Of a DNA stretch of 64,000 nt, positions 22,441 to 34,408 are shown in pieces (within the stretch, counting starts at the first letter, position 1; the number at the start of each line of letters is the position of its first letter). The notes under the pieces are model-generated. The model had not been told where the DNA came from. It worked only from the letters and a program-made list of their open reading frames with translations, and made no database searches. The position numbers and the translations under genes were made by a program. Where the stretch lies: contig OX375873.1 of NCBI GenBank assembly GCA_947359465.1, positions 74,774,278-74,838,277 on the forward strand, given 5' to 3'. Source of the stretch: Metellina segmentata (Eukaryota > Arthropoda > Arachnida > Araneae > Tetragnathidae).

Positions 22441-24009
22441 TTCTATTGAAGAAAAAAAAGGTGCCGCTATACGCCATTGTAATGCCACAATTCCTACCTT
22501 TTCTATCGTATTACAAAAATCATGACTTTTTACTAAGCCTTAACCGTTTTAAATATGGTATATCAATAAAGGTCAGTTTTTGTGGTAAAGAATGTCAGCA
22601 CAGAGTCCATTGATGTCTACGTTTTCTGGAAATGGAATTCAGGATTCAAGAATATATGCCTCTTATAGTAATAAAGTTCAGCACATTAATTACAAAATGA
22701 GGTTATTTTTTATTTAATCCATTGCTTCTGAATTCAGACGCATATATCCGTTCTGCAAATTGCTGTACTTCCCATGTGAAATAAACAGCTTTGATATTTT
22801 CAACTAATAGAATAATTTTCATATATAGATTGATTCAACCAATAGGTCTGATAATTTAGTCATTATCAATATTTGTTATGAAGTAAAAATAAACAACACA
22901 CTACTCGGAAATCTATCAATGTTCAGGAATGTAAAGAAGTATGTAAGACGTGTGAAACACATATTTTATTCAACCTATCACCTAATAATAATGTATTTAA
23001 ATAATGTATTTATAATGTGTTGTTTAAATGTATTTATCGAAATCAAATAAAGTTTTGCATTTCACACGAATTTAAAATTTAAAATTATAAAACACCTTTT
23101 ATATATATATATGTTTATACAAATTTCTCTACCTTTTTAAATCTAAAGTTAAAATGAAATGTAGATCCCAGTGATATGTATTTGAATAATTAATTAGTTA
23201 TTAATAATTTTGATTGATGCTTTCATAGTTCAAAAAACAGAAAACACATTTTTAACTATGAATTAATATGAATTGATTTTTAAACCTTATGTATATAAGA
23301 AAAAAAAAGTAAAATAAGACGCCAGAAATAAGAGACAAGATTTACCATCCACATATCGGAGAAAAAAAAATTAATACTTTGAACTTTTTTCCCCTGTTAA
23401 TTATCTCTGGTCATAAACCTGCGGAAACGTCTTCTCACGTTCAACGGCTCTGAATATCCTTCACGACGAATTTTAACGTCAGCACCAATTGAGTTTAAGA
23501 GCTAAGATTATTATAATGAGCTCTCTTTAATAGTTTTTATATGACGGGGAAATGAAACAGGCCGACCCATCACAGATGACGGAATTTGTTGAAGCTACAT
23601 TGCGTCGATGTCCCCGAGTTCCAAGTCAAGGAATGCTTGCTATGACCAATAAATTTCCGAGTTTTATGAACCGTAGAAAATTTGATGAGTTCCATTGACA
23701 AAAATCATATCAATTTAATGACTCGCGGAGAGGAACTTCAAAGATCGAATTTAACTTTCTTTCCAATGGCTCGAATATCTCAACAAGTTATCGATTTCTA
23801 AAAGGCTGGGATGAAATTATTTCAAATACACCGAAACCATTCCACAGGAGTCTCAATTTATTAACTTGCATTCTCTGAAAATTGGACCTCATTAGGAATG
23901 AGAGATTGAGCTACCCAATAAGACAGATTCTCAATAATCTGTATTGTAATTATATAGAATGTTGTGATAAACATATGTGTGTGCAATTTGATCTCTCCAA
24001 ACCTTTCGA
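22441..24009. other. No feature recognised
   Basis: AT-rich up to about 23400, then mixed. No gene, repeat boundary or RNA feature identified. Confidence 0.4.
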
Positions 24010-24248
24010 TCAATCCTCCTGGTGGTTTATCGTCGTGTCTCAAACTGCCCTTACAAATTGTACTAGTTGTTGGCCTCTAAAACAAAACCTACAAGTTGTC
24101 GCCAGGGAAGATGCAATTTGTTTTTACTTCTTGGATATTCATCTCCCTTGTCGTAGTAGGGCAGTTTTGTCTTCATGATGTATCTCGTCAAAAGAAAAAT
24201 TGACCAGATCATGATGAGATATCTCGTCGAAAGCACTCCGAGGGTTAA
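24010..24248 (+). mobile_element. TTAA MITE family F, full length
   Basis: Left end TCAATCCTCCTGGTGG is a decayed TTAACCCTCCTGGTGG. The right end, complemented, is TTAACCCTCGGAGTGCTTTC. The right half carries ATGTATCTCGTC, GACCAGATCATGATG and the palindrome-like GAGATATCTCGTC. ACTGCCCT and AGGGCAGT form an inner inverted repeat. The 98-codon frame at 23882-24178 overlaps it and is not assignable. Confidence 0.7.
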
Positions 24249-24729
24249 ATTAATCTATGGGCTATTTTCAATCTTCCCCTGCTTAGAGATTTTTATTTTG
24301 AAGTTCGACTTTCAAATGTCACTAGAACAAAACGCTTACTTACCTTTAGATTTTGAAATATTTATTATATAGTTACTGTCGTAGAATTTTGATTTAATTA
24401 TGTCTGATCTTTGGCATTTCATTGCTCCAAATTCATTAGCCTACTCGGGCGTTATTTATATCGTTTGATTCTTTTAAAACTGTCCATCCTACAAGCAAAT
24501 AAATTCTACTTTTCCAAATAGCTCGTCTATATTACAATCTGGTAACTTTGCGATATCGCTGAAAGTATGCGTGTATGACTCTGAATTTATCATTAGGGAA
24601 TATGGTTTGTTTTTCCTTTCCTTTTCTTTTTCCTGAAGGAATGATTAAAATCGCAACCTGTAAGAGCATGGAAGTCTGGTAAAGCACTGCATATATATTT
24701 TCCTGAAGTTTGATATAATTTAGTCATAT
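24249..24729. other. No feature recognised
   Basis: AT-rich; no repeat or gene seen. Confidence 0.4.
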
Positions 24730-24732
24730 TTA

Positions 24733-25175
24733 GGCCAAAAAAATGGTTTGTTTCCTGTAACCCGATCGACCCTAAAATTAAAGTTACAAAAATTCCGCCC
24801 TAAAGTTTTTTTAGACTTTTTTAATAATTTAGTTTATAAAAAAAAACACGTTCGTAAAAACGATTAACATTATTTGTCATAAATAAACTCTTTAGGCTTA
24901 AATAAGCAGCTAAATCTGAAGAAAAATTATAAATACCCACTAAAATACCCAATTTGAGTGAATAACTGAGTATATACCCAGGATATTGATCTGCAAAAAT
25001 AAATACACTCAGGTATTTTACATCACTGATCCCACCTCTGATTAATTTTAAATATAATATTAATAATCATATAATGTTTTCTTTTGTGTATTTGCTAAAA
25101 ATATTTAGCAAAAAAAACTTTTTCCCACCAACCCTAATATTTTTGCTCGTTACAGGAAACAAACCTTTTTCCCCC
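24733..25175. mobile_element. Harbinger-type MITE with TTA target duplication (tentative)
   Basis: Left end GGCCAAAAAAATGG then TTTGTTTCCTGTAAC. The right end, complemented, is GGGGGAAAAAGG then TTTGTTTCCTGTAAC. The inner 15 bases of the TIR are identical. TTA flanks both ends (24730-24732, 25176-25178), which fits the 3-bp TWA duplication of PIF/Harbinger elements. No coding capacity. Confidence 0.65.
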
Positions 25176-25178
25176 TTA

Positions 25179-26490
25179 TGTTTCTCACATTATTACCGGT
25201 ACCAAACAGCATCAATATTTTCAAGTCGCTGTGTATACAATTAATATTTCCAAGCATAGTTATTATAATCGGTTATTATTATAATATCAGTATCAGAGCA
25301 TCTTATCTTTACTTAGGCCTAGCATTGTAATTTACAAACATGAAATACGATTTTCGTATCGGCTTCTTCACATGATTTGGACAGTTTAAATCGTCTTCCA
25401 CACACCTTACAACGACACCATGATTAAATTCTTATTAATAGCAATAATCATTACTAATATATAATGTTTTCCCTTCTAAATATGGAGTCATGTCATTATT
25501 TGTCCAATATTCAATATTGAATTTGATGAACGCGTCTTTGAAATTAATATATTTTAACTCTTGTGTAAAATTTTATGTACGAAGTTGATCACGTCCATGT
25601 ATTCTGTATGACTGATCTCTCTCCCCCATGTTCTCAATTAATGCTCATAATCCTTGATTGAAGGCGAAAAATAGCGATCAAGTGCTGTTATGATTGTAAG
25701 CGCATTATTCGAAGTGAACATGCGAATAAATTTCTTTGAAATATTTCCAAAAGTAAGTGGCACCTCTCTCAATGAATGAATTGTGAAAAGGGGAATATAT
25801 TCGGATCGGTTATTATTTCGCGCCAGCTGCTGTTCTTTTGTCTCGAGCGTTACTTGATGGACTTGAAAAGTGCAGGTGGTGTTCGTCCAGATGATCCCCG
25901 ATTGTTTTTCGACTTTTAAAGTTTTGTTACTTGTGGATTGTGGTGTGACGAGGGGTTTTCAATTAATTTACGCACATGAAGACTAATAAATAAAAGTCAG
26001 TTCTCTGAGTATCGGTGGAAGGTACATCAACTGAAACAATAACGTTGCAGTGCCACTCATGTTCGCCGGCAGTAGTTGGGAGGGTGACCTCCCTTCTCGT
26101 TTTGCAGCGTGTGCGTTTACGATTAATTCAACATCTAAGTTTTATTTTCGCACCCTAGATCGACACTTTTTATTTAAATTCAACCACCCTTATGCTATTA
26201 GTATTTATTTTAAGTTCTTAATACTTTTTATGATGTGGAATGATCTGTATTTAAGCGGGTGCTCCAAAAGTGATATTCCAGTCCAGTCCAACGTTGTCAC
26301 GCGGTGCTCGAACTCAATTCAGCTCGCGGTAAACTTATCGCATCAGCGGACTATATTTCCACCCTCTACCATGCAGCTGACTGTTTCTTTTTGTGATTTT
26401 ATCATGTTAACTAACTATAAAAAAAGTTCCAGCCTTGTTGAAATCAATTTTCTAAAATTTATTTTCATCAACATTTAAACCCTCCCACAA
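25179..26490. other. Mostly AT-rich; one unrecognised 142-codon ORF
   Basis: The plus frame 26050-26478 (product starting MPLMFAGSSWEGDLP) ends close to the GC-richer patch that follows. It has hydrophobic stretches but no family I know, and no splice or polyadenylation signals stand out. Confidence 0.35.
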
Positions 26491-26499
26491 CCACCCAGA

Positions 26500-26660
26500 A
26501 CGCGGGAGTGCCAGCTGACTTCCGGTTTCCAGTTGAGGGATGTGAAGATAAACAACTGACACAAAAATAATCCTTGTTGAAATGACTTTCCTAAATGATG
26601 CGCTGGCGACCGGACTAAAACACTCACTATCACGTGACTCGCTATTAACCAATCACAAAG
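26500..26660. promoter_or_regulatory. Promoter-like patch: ETS site, E-box palindrome, CCAAT box
   Basis: GC-richer than its surroundings. Contains ACTTCCGGT (26518-26526, ETS-type), TCACGTGA (26630-26637, E-box palindrome, identical to the one at 2804-2811) and CCAAT (26649-26653). This combination is typical of TATA-less housekeeping promoters. Direction and target gene are unknown because no exon is recognised on either side. Confidence 0.35.
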
Positions 26661-26948
26661 CGCGAATAAACCTAAAAAAAACCTAAAGACTTTCTTTTAT
26701 AATAGAAAGATTTAAATTGAAAATAAATTATTTGTTAACAGTTCTTATTAATTGTTTCGAGAGTTAAAAAAGTCTTACTTATAAATTAATAAACACTGCA
26801 AATGACAAAATAAGTCTCCCTCCCCCGGCGAACATTTGTGTCTGTGGTTGCTAAACCAGTTTTCAAAAACAGGAAAAAAAATTAAAATGCATTGATGCTT
26901 AAAACATCGATATGTTTTGGGCAATGTATAATCAACATCCATGTTTTA

Positions 26949-27025
26949 ATTTTGAACATTGATGTTTCAAAACATCGATGTTTTTATTTTGAACATTGAT
27001 GTTTCAAAATATCTATGCTTTGTTG
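26949..27025. repeat. Two 37-bp units with AACATCGATGTT palindrome
   Basis: TTTTGAACATTGATGTTTC is repeated 37 bp apart. The linking part holds AAACATCGATGTTT. A related AAACATCGATATGTTT lies just upstream at about 26902. Confidence 0.6.
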
Positions 27026-27030
27026 TCGGT

Positions 27031-27690
27031 GTTTCAATTCGTAAAATGCCTCAGCAGTAAAGACCACACATCTCTCTCCTGTCTTCACACTTCAAGTCAA
27101 TGATGATCGAATCTTGTTCGATACGTTTCCTCTATCGCACTAAGTGCGTTTCAAACTTGGCCCGAGTACATCATATCCTGTCTTTGCTGTCTCTCAAGCC
27201 ATTTTGTTTAACATTCTGAGCTGGTTCTTGAGGGCCTCAGACTAATATGCTTAGTGTGATTTTTTCCTCTTTATATTTGTGGACAAGTGGGATACTACTT
27301 AAATATAATAAAATAAATTTTAAAGGCTAATACCATACTTATTTCTTATGAATCGAAAAATCGTTAAGTATTGAGCTTTGAGCTACTCTCCTTAGAGAGA
27401 GAGAGAGGGAGAGTGGATGCATAAGCTACTTACTACAAAAAAAATCAAAGAGTTATTTATCAAATTTATTTTTGCATTGTTCAATCTATGAATATATTTA
27501 AACGTTCATAATGTTTGGGAATGGTATATTTTTTTTTAACTTTGCATCCTAAAGCTGAGAAATTTATCAATTAAACTCCAATACGTTACGGAATTTGTAT
27601 CCAAATTGCCTGGTATTATTTAGGTTCTTCTAACACACACACACATATATATACTCATAATTTAGTAATAAAAGTATGAATATTAGTATG
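27031..27690. other. No feature recognised
   Basis: A short GA-rich tract at 27398-27415 and a short CA/TA run at 27634-27653; otherwise plain AT-rich DNA. Confidence 0.45.
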
Positions 27691-27789
27691 TGCGAATATC
27701 ATACAATACTACTACTATCACACATAAGTACTGCGAATATCATACAATACTACTACTATCACACATAAGTATTGCGAATATCATACAAT
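27691..27789 (+). repeat. 41-bp tandem repeat, 2.4 units
   Basis: TGCGAATATCATACAATACT begins at 27691, 27732 and 27773, giving a period of exactly 41 with only one mismatch between the first two units. Near-identity implies a recent duplication. Confidence 0.95.
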
Positions 27790-28728
27790 GCGTCCCGTTA
27801 TCATGAAACAAATTATGTACAATTTATGTAATAAAATATTAATAATATGTCATGTATGTGTCACAGTTTATTTATAATGCTGATTGTGTGTTACGATAGA
27901 AAAGGTGTTTAATTATATTCCATATCTTAACTTCTTTTAATCCAAATTTATTTTACAGTTTCTATAAAACCCTTTCAAGCTTATATTTGCTTGTATAGGA
28001 TGAATTTATAATGAAAATGGTTGGATTTTCAAGTTGTGGAAAACTCAATATGCGTATAATCAATCTGCCATCTTTTAAAAAAATGGGTTATATTGTGGCT
28101 TTGATAAGAAAACAGATGACGGTCGAATCTTCTTTTAAAAAAGTAATAAAGGGAAAAGTCTCCGCGTATCCAAATATATTCATGGTGATGTCATAGTTCA
28201 ATATTTTATTCACCAACTCGTAAACACTGCGATTGGTTCCAATACCAAACTAAAAACTCAGAATCAGGGTCAGTACTTAGGGCACCAATTGTACAAACGC
28301 ATTCTTTACCTTCCAAACTCTCACTTAATCTAACGAAAGGTATATATAATTTTCTATTAAAGAATAACTTTATCTAATAAAGCGACTGAAATATCAACAT
28401 ACGAGAACCGCATTATGTGATTTAATTAATCATGTTTCAAATATATTGATTCTTAGAAATTATTATATTGATTCAGAACTATAGATTATGCTATAAAGAT
28501 TTTTTGGTAATTATAATAGCTAGAGAATATACTTATCTAGTACTAATTAACTAACACCAACACACACTCCCATGCCTAGTGTCGTGAGGCACTGTAACAG
28601 TTTAAAAAAAAGTGTGGCTGGATGAGTAGAGCATGCCACCAAGGTAACATGTCTACCCAGAATGTGAGAGCACATTACATATATACATCCTTACATCTAT
28701 ACAGTATTTACATTAAGGTTTGGTTACT
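27790..28728. other. No feature recognised
   Basis: AT-rich; a 61-codon plus frame at 28011-28196 has no recognisable motif. Confidence 0.45.
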
Positions 28729-30288
28729 TCTATATAAATAAGAATGGACTGTTTGTTTGTACATTCAATATTTTCGACCCATTTCAAGTTTCCCATCCGT
28801 TTTGAACCCTTCTGATGCCAAATCCGCCTTTTTCGTGTTTGGTGTCTATCTGTCCATCTGTCTGTCTGTATGTATGTATGAATGTGCCCTATACATGTCC
28901 ACACGGTTTAATATATTTTCATAGAAATTTGCATACAGTGAGTACTTATCTTCATTTAGTGAGCGGAATTGGTTGCGAAAGTCTGTCCGTCCGTCTTTCT
29001 GTTCTATGTTCGATTATGTGTTTGTGTAAGCATCGCATGAATTTTGTACCAGATATTTGATTGCAATGTATTTTATTTCATACACTATATATTTGTTTAG
29101 TTAATGCAATATTAAACATTTCATTATTGTTATATTTAGTTGAGTTTCATGCTAAAACACCTGAGTAAGTATACTTAAATATATCATAATTTGGTAGTTT
29201 TGGAAAAATTGGAATGTATATTGAATATTACGATTACTTCGATTGCTTTACCAGTACTGATAAAAAAGTAAACATTCTTCAAAAAGTAATTTTTTTTATG
29301 GAATTTCAGCTCTGATAATTCATTTATATTTCGAGTCTTATTTTTGTTCTTTGCGCAATGAAAACGATTTCCGAATATTTGGGACCTAATATTTTTCAAC
29401 GAACGGGAATGAACAAGATCGCGCGAGCAGTGATATGTTCTGTTTCTTTCGCTGTGGATTAATTTCTTATTTCTAAATTTTGTGCACTTTTAGTAGTATG
29501 TTGTGGCAACTGTGCGAGATCAAGAGATAAAAGTGTATCACAAATTAATATCTTTAGAACAATTTTTTCCGACATCTTTTATTTTGTTTTATTTCGCTGT
29601 TTTCTGTTTTAAATATTTATTATTTTAATAAATGTGTTTTTCTTCTTATCACAAGCAACACCACCACAAAGTTTTCGACATAAAAATGAAAGTTAAGTCA
29701 CAATAAATTTTCAGTAAATTTTAAGTGTAGTTATGCCATTATTGAAAGAATAATGCAGTTATTGAAAGAATAATACCGTTATTGAAAGAATAACAATGTT
29801 TAAAAAATCCTAACTAGACCTTTTCAAACATTAAAAAATTCGTTGTCATTATGACACGAGAAATATGCAAAATTTCACTATGTCACATACCGGATGCAAG
29901 AGTGCCATAAGTAAAAAAAAATTTTTTTTTGCTATAAGTGCTAGAGCACTCGTAATTTTTATTAATTGACTTGAACATGAAAATAACTTAAGAAAGGGAA
30001 TTCCAAAACTCCCTCAAAATCGTCTTTTGTAGTAGTAACCTTACTGTCACCTTTCGTCATTTTGTAGCTTTGTGATACAGCAAGGGTGCGATGTATGTGA
30101 AATGTTATATGAATTGTCACGCATGTGTAGGATTTGTGTCCAAAGTAAATTGTAGAAATTATAAAGATGGCAAAAGGTATTCAAATAAATTTTTATTAAA
30201 AAAAAAATGTAAGTCATTATATATTTTGATTATCTTTTCAATGAAGAGTAAACCAATTCAAACCGAGTAAGGTCGGGTATTTTGCTAG
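28729..30288 (+). mobile_element. Non-autonomous Helitron, family D, copy 1
   Basis: Starts TCTATATAAATAAGAATGG followed by CTGTTTGTTTGTACATTC, a widespread Helitron-type 5' end. Ends CGAGTAAGGTCGGGTATTTT then GCTAG|T. The 1.56-kb interior matches the 1.63-kb inverted copy at 56362-57989 nearly throughout, including CTGTCTGTCTGTATGTATG, a GAAATTTGCATACAGTGAG block and a 20-bp minisatellite. No Rep/helicase frame, so it is non-autonomous. The ORFs over it are chance frames. Confidence 0.85.
29738..29797 (+). repeat. 20-bp minisatellite inside Helitron D, 3 units
   Basis: ATTGAAAGAATAAT(G/A)C(A/C)GTT-type units with ATTGAAAGAA at 29741, 29761 and 29781. The matching array in the other Helitron D copy has five units. 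Confidence 0.9.
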
Positions 30289-31187
30289 TTATAAATATAA
30301 ATATATACATCATGTAAGGTGAGAAAAAAGTTCGTTTTTCTTAGTCTCTTACATGTACAGTGTATCATGTTTCATAAAGTTATTAAATAGTACTTTGATG
30401 GTATCAGTCCATTCATAAAAATAACTTGCTTGGCTCTGTCAACGGATTAAATTCAAATTATCGTTTTCTGTTAGTTATACTGAAAGTGCGCGCTGAGTAT
30501 TGGAATATCGTTTGCTTGCGGCGATACAAGGAAGATTGAGATTGTTAGAACAAGCTGTTAAGTCTACACGTTGCGAAATGACATTATGCTGTTAGAATAA
30601 TCAGCATATTATGTTTATTTACTACTTGATGAATTTTTATTAAAGTTACTATTAAAACTCTTTCCTTCCTTTATTAATCTTTGAACCAGTCAACATCTTC
30701 ATATAAGATATGAGAATTAACATTCATATTAATCCTTGGAACCAGTTACAAAATGTTGCCTGCACTACAGGTAAAATTACATGCTTTATTTAAGAACATA
30801 TTATGTTAAATCTTTACTAAAGCAAAGCATGTAATGCGAACACCCTCTAGCAGTAGTTTCAAACAATTAAGAAGCTTTAGTGCTGAGCTGTTAGAAAAAT
30901 CTTATATTTTATGTTTTTACGTAAGACAAGACTACGCATAATTCCGAGGATAGTATGAGGGAACTCACAGCTGTGAACACCTGTAACAAAAATAGTTTCC
31001 GTTTGAAGTCATTATATCGTTAAAAATATGTGCCTAAATAATAGCATTAAACTATTCGCATACTGCACGATACTTCTTTCGCTTAACACTCCTCACGATA
31101 ATACGTGAATGATATAATATTCTTGAGGATTCAGTCTATCTTGGCAACCGTGAGTGAGAAACGACTGTACACTGTATCATTTAAAGG
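30289..31187. other. No feature recognised
   Basis: AT-rich between the Helitron and the Tigger-like element; no gene or repeat seen. Confidence 0.45.
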
Positions 31188-31383
31188 TACAATAAAACTC
31201 GCTTATAACGAGCCCTGTTTTAACGAGAAAATCGGAAATGGTTGATATAATGTTAAGTCTATGGGAGCCTAACTCGCATTTAACGAGCAAACCCCGGTTT
31301 TAGCGAGCAATATTTTTGTGTGTGATTCATAAAATTTCTATTAACTTCCACCTCTACAGCTCAGCAAATTCTTAGTTGGAATA

Positions 31384-31867
31384 GAATTCTACAAGTGTTA
31401 TCCAGCCTATGGACCAAGGGGTCATCAGAAATTTTGAATCAAACTTTCGTAAGCACTTGATTTTGATGATTATCGATAAAAGAGAAAAAATAGGAACAAC
31501 CTCAAGTGCTAATGTAAACGTACTCGAAGCGATACATCAACATGCATTACGTTACATCAACATGCATTACAATTGCTTTCGTAAGGCTGGATAGGACATT
31601 TCTGAAGAGGGGCAAAACACTGAGAAAGAAGTATACGACTTTGAAAATTTGGAAATGAGTAGAGAAGAATTTGAAAATTATGTATTTGTTGATGGGGGGG
31701 GGGGAGGGCAATGTTATCACATCCGAGATACCTACTCCCTAGGATATGTAGATGAAATTCAAGCTAAAGCAGATGAGAAAATTAATGAAAACGACGAATG
31801 TGAAGAATTTCAAGCTGAACCGCCCCAACATACTCAGTGGCTTTTGAGTATACCGAAAAACTTCTAA
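31384..31867 (+). pseudogene. Tigger-like transposase, C-terminal fragment
   Basis: Reads NSTSVIQPMDQGVIRNFESN then FRKHLILMII, VNVLEAIHQ and NCFRKAG. The phrase (L/I)QPMDQGVI-NF is diagnostic of the CENP-B/Tigger/jerky DDE superfamily and follows its catalytic core; NCFRKAGF-like is the usual end of the domain. One TAG interrupts the frame after KAG. The frame then stays open through an acidic tail (DFENLEMSREEFENYVFVDG) with a poly-Gly run encoded by a G-tract at 31694-31707, ending at 31867. Without the upstream catalytic residues it is dead. Confidence 0.85.
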
Positions 31868-32014
31868 CTTTATTCGAAGCCAGGGGTGCAAATGATGATG
31901 CTTTTTTGGTCATGAGTCTTCTCTGATGAACAATAATACAGTACAAAGCAAATCAACTAACTTCTTTTGTACTGTAAAAAACTACTTTTTGTACCGAAAT
32001 AAAAAATAAAGTAA

Positions 32015-32015
<1 letters not shown>

Positions 32016-32053
<38 letters not shown>
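32016..32053. repeat. (TA)n microsatellite abutting Helitron E3
   Basis: Alternating TA immediately before the complemented CTAG end of the Helitron at 32057. Confidence 0.95.
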
Positions 32054-32056
<3 letters not shown>

Positions 32057-33205
32057 CTAGGGGGCTCCGCACCCTGCTCGCTTCCGCTCGCCAACCCCCG
32101 GGGATTGCTACGCAATCCCATTTGGTTTGCTTCGCAAACCAACACTCCTTTTACATATGCCATTTGGTTTTGCTTCGTAAACCAACATTCCTTTCGCAGA
32201 GTGAAACTATCTGAATAATTCGTATTATCCTGATTTCTCTTTCCGGTCCATGACGTCACAGCGAGGGCATCGCCCCCTGCTCGCTTACGCTCGTCAACAC
32301 CCTAGGATTGCTACCCAATCGCGTTTGTTTGCTTCGCAAACCAATACCTCTTTCGCAAGTGATTTCACTTTTTTTACTTTAAAACTTAATGCATCCTACA
32401 CGCATGAGTAAAAAATCTTCTGCATCTTGTTCCCTGTACAATTTTAAGTAAACCGTGTTAATCTCCAAACTTTAGAATCTGTACTTTGTACTTTCTCGGT
32501 AAACCGTCTGAGAACAGAGGGAAAAAAGCGAGCCTTTTTTCTCGCCAAATAAAAACAAATCGTTTTTATGGCAATTGTTACTACGATAAATTTGATTTGA
32601 AAGTTAGATATGACAGTTTAAACAACAAGTAGCGAAAATATCCAAGAATTCCGAATTTTTTATGATCAACTTTTGATCACATCGAATTTATTAATTAACC
32701 AATTTAAAAAAAAAATTGTACCGTAAGAAAGAGTACATTCTGAGGTATACTGCGATATTTTCAAAATTCAAAAACAATAGTAATAAGGTATAGATATGAC
32801 AGTTTTAAAAAAAGTAACAAAAATGTCCCGATTTTTCCCGAATTTCAAAAAAAATATTAACAAGAACCATATTGAAAATTCTAAAATAACTTGACCAGCT
32901 GCAAAAATTTATGTTTATAGGTACTCTTTGAAAAAACCTCACGGCTTAAGTCTGAAAATTTGTTTGTGTTTTGCTCACTCGCGGAAGAAATTTCGCTCTT
33001 TCAACTTTGACTCTTAATAAACCCTAAACTAATAACCGCATCAGAAAAAAATCTTAATAATTGTCCAGGGAATACGATGAAGAACAAACCATGTTAATTT
33101 CGTTTTTTTCCGATCAGTACTTTCACGGGAAATCGTTTAAGAATCGAGCTAAACTACACAGTTTTCAATCCTGCGGCGGTAGCGGTAAGTTTTTGTTAAT
33201 ATAGA
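32057..33205 (-). mobile_element. Non-autonomous Helitron, family E variant, copy 3
   Basis: On the minus strand it ends GGGTGCGGAGCCCCCTAG|T (CTAG at 32060-32057). Before that end come the family palindromes GGATTGC-GTAGCAATCC and TTGGTTTGC-GAAGCAAACC. An inner partial duplication of the same hairpin zone lies at 32263-32370. The rest matches 51540-52372 in inverse orientation (AGAAAGAGTACATTCTGAGG, AATGTCCCGATTTTTCCCG, CAATCCTGCGGCGG). The 5' end is approximate. Nested within the Tigger-like element. Confidence 0.75.
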
Positions 33206-33330
33206 GAGAAGAGATAGAGTAAGAGTGTATGACTTTTATGATTTTTTCACGAACCACTTTTTTTCGATCACTCGGTTATAACGAGCAAATATCACGGTCC
33301 CTTCGTGCTCGTTGTAAGCGAGTTCGACTG

Positions 33331-34408
33331 TTTTAATGAAATATATTTAAATATGTTCAGTTGCAGTCATTTGAGGTTTGAACTGAGCATTTACCAGTTC
33401 ATAACAAAAATATTTATCTGGGCTATCGCGTACTACAAGACTGTGAGTTGTATCATATTAAAAGGACACCACGCACTGCGCACATCTGAACATATCTCAC
33501 CAATGCCGAGATCTGTTAAAATATTCTAAAAACATTTTGGCAGCGGTTTGAACTTGACAATTTAGAAATTGTTTATTTTAAATCGATAAAATTCGTAAAA
33601 ACAAATTAAATAAACGCTTTGTAACAATACTAGACAAATGCAAGTCATAGTCTTAAGCTACTGATGACTCTATCAAGACCTAAGCCCATTTCTTTCTTTT
33701 CATAGTGTAAAAGACATTAAATACTAACTTTCTATCCACAATATAATTACAAACTTCCCACACTAAATCTATCCATAAAAAAAATACTTGTTTGTCTCAC
33801 GACTAATGGTTTGGATTTTTGCTTCTAAGTCCAGTAGACATTAATCAGAAGATTACTTAACTATGAAATCCTGAGTAAATCTTGCTCCTACCTAGTACCT
33901 AAATGCAGCAGGTTGTAAGAATAAACGAGCTGCTTTAAATCGCATTCGCAGCCGAATCACCTCTATCCTCAATAGTACCGAGCGCACTACATATAACACT
34001 TTTAACGCCTCTTACAACTCTCGCATTTCACTTGGAAATGATTCACCCACTATTACTGAGTTTCCGTAGATGCCCTTTTACTGCAGACAGAAAGCAACTC
34101 CCACTGCAATTTTACCCGGGCATGCTGCTAATAACTGAGCTCCATCGGCAGAAGCGATCTTCTCAAGTGCCTTATTATAATATTCATTTCCAATGGGCGA
34201 GGTGTCCGGTAAGGCTCTCCTAGGGAACAGGAGTGGAAAATCAGACTATTTCCGGATGATAAGGACCATGGTGATGTCCTGCTGCTTAAGGATACATGCT
34301 CTATAAATGATATTTCTGGGTAGATTATGCGCATATCCAACTCGCTTGTGCGTAGAGTATCGGGTGCTGAAAATTGTCAACTGGCACCTATATAAAGATG
34401 GAGATAAT
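33331..34408. other. No feature recognised
   Basis: AT-rich up to 33900 and more balanced to 34400. Opposing frames at 34032-34223 (plus) and 34128-34340 (minus) show no known motif. Confidence 0.4.

Larger units (their letters stand above)
31190..33330 (+). mobile_element. Tigger/pogo-like transposon, interrupted by a Helitron
   Basis: TIRs: CAATAAAACTCGCTTATAAC then GAGC on the left; the right end, complemented, is CAGTCGAACTCGCTTACAAC then GAGC. Subterminal CGTTATAACGAG-like motifs recur near both ends (31236-31310, 33270-33300). TA precedes the left TIR; the right flank has decayed to TT. It holds the C-terminal part of a DDE transposase (31384-31867) and, downstream, a complete Helitron insertion (about 32057-33205) and an AT array. 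The N-terminal DNA-binding part is missing. Confidence 0.8.

Noticed and set aside
22008..22525. Two overlapping 120-codon plus frames with repetitive peptides
   Set aside because: Explained by the degenerate minisatellite; repetition is at DNA level and appears in more than one frame.
26050..26478. 142-codon plus frame beside the promoter-like patch
   Set aside because: No recognisable domain, no start context or codon signal, and it ends before the patch, so it cannot be driven by it on the plus strand.
27691..27789. CRISPR-like repeat array
   Set aside because: Direct tandem 41-bp repeat with no spacers, in eukaryotic DNA.
28615..28680. Possible tRNA or SINE head (GGATGAGTAGAGC)
   Set aside because: A-box resemblance only; no B box or cloverleaf could be drawn.
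28713..29060. Open frames on both strands with Ser/Val/Cys repeats
   Set aside because: Lie in Helitron D over a CTGTCTGTATGTATG tract and recur with the repeat; no independent coding evidence.
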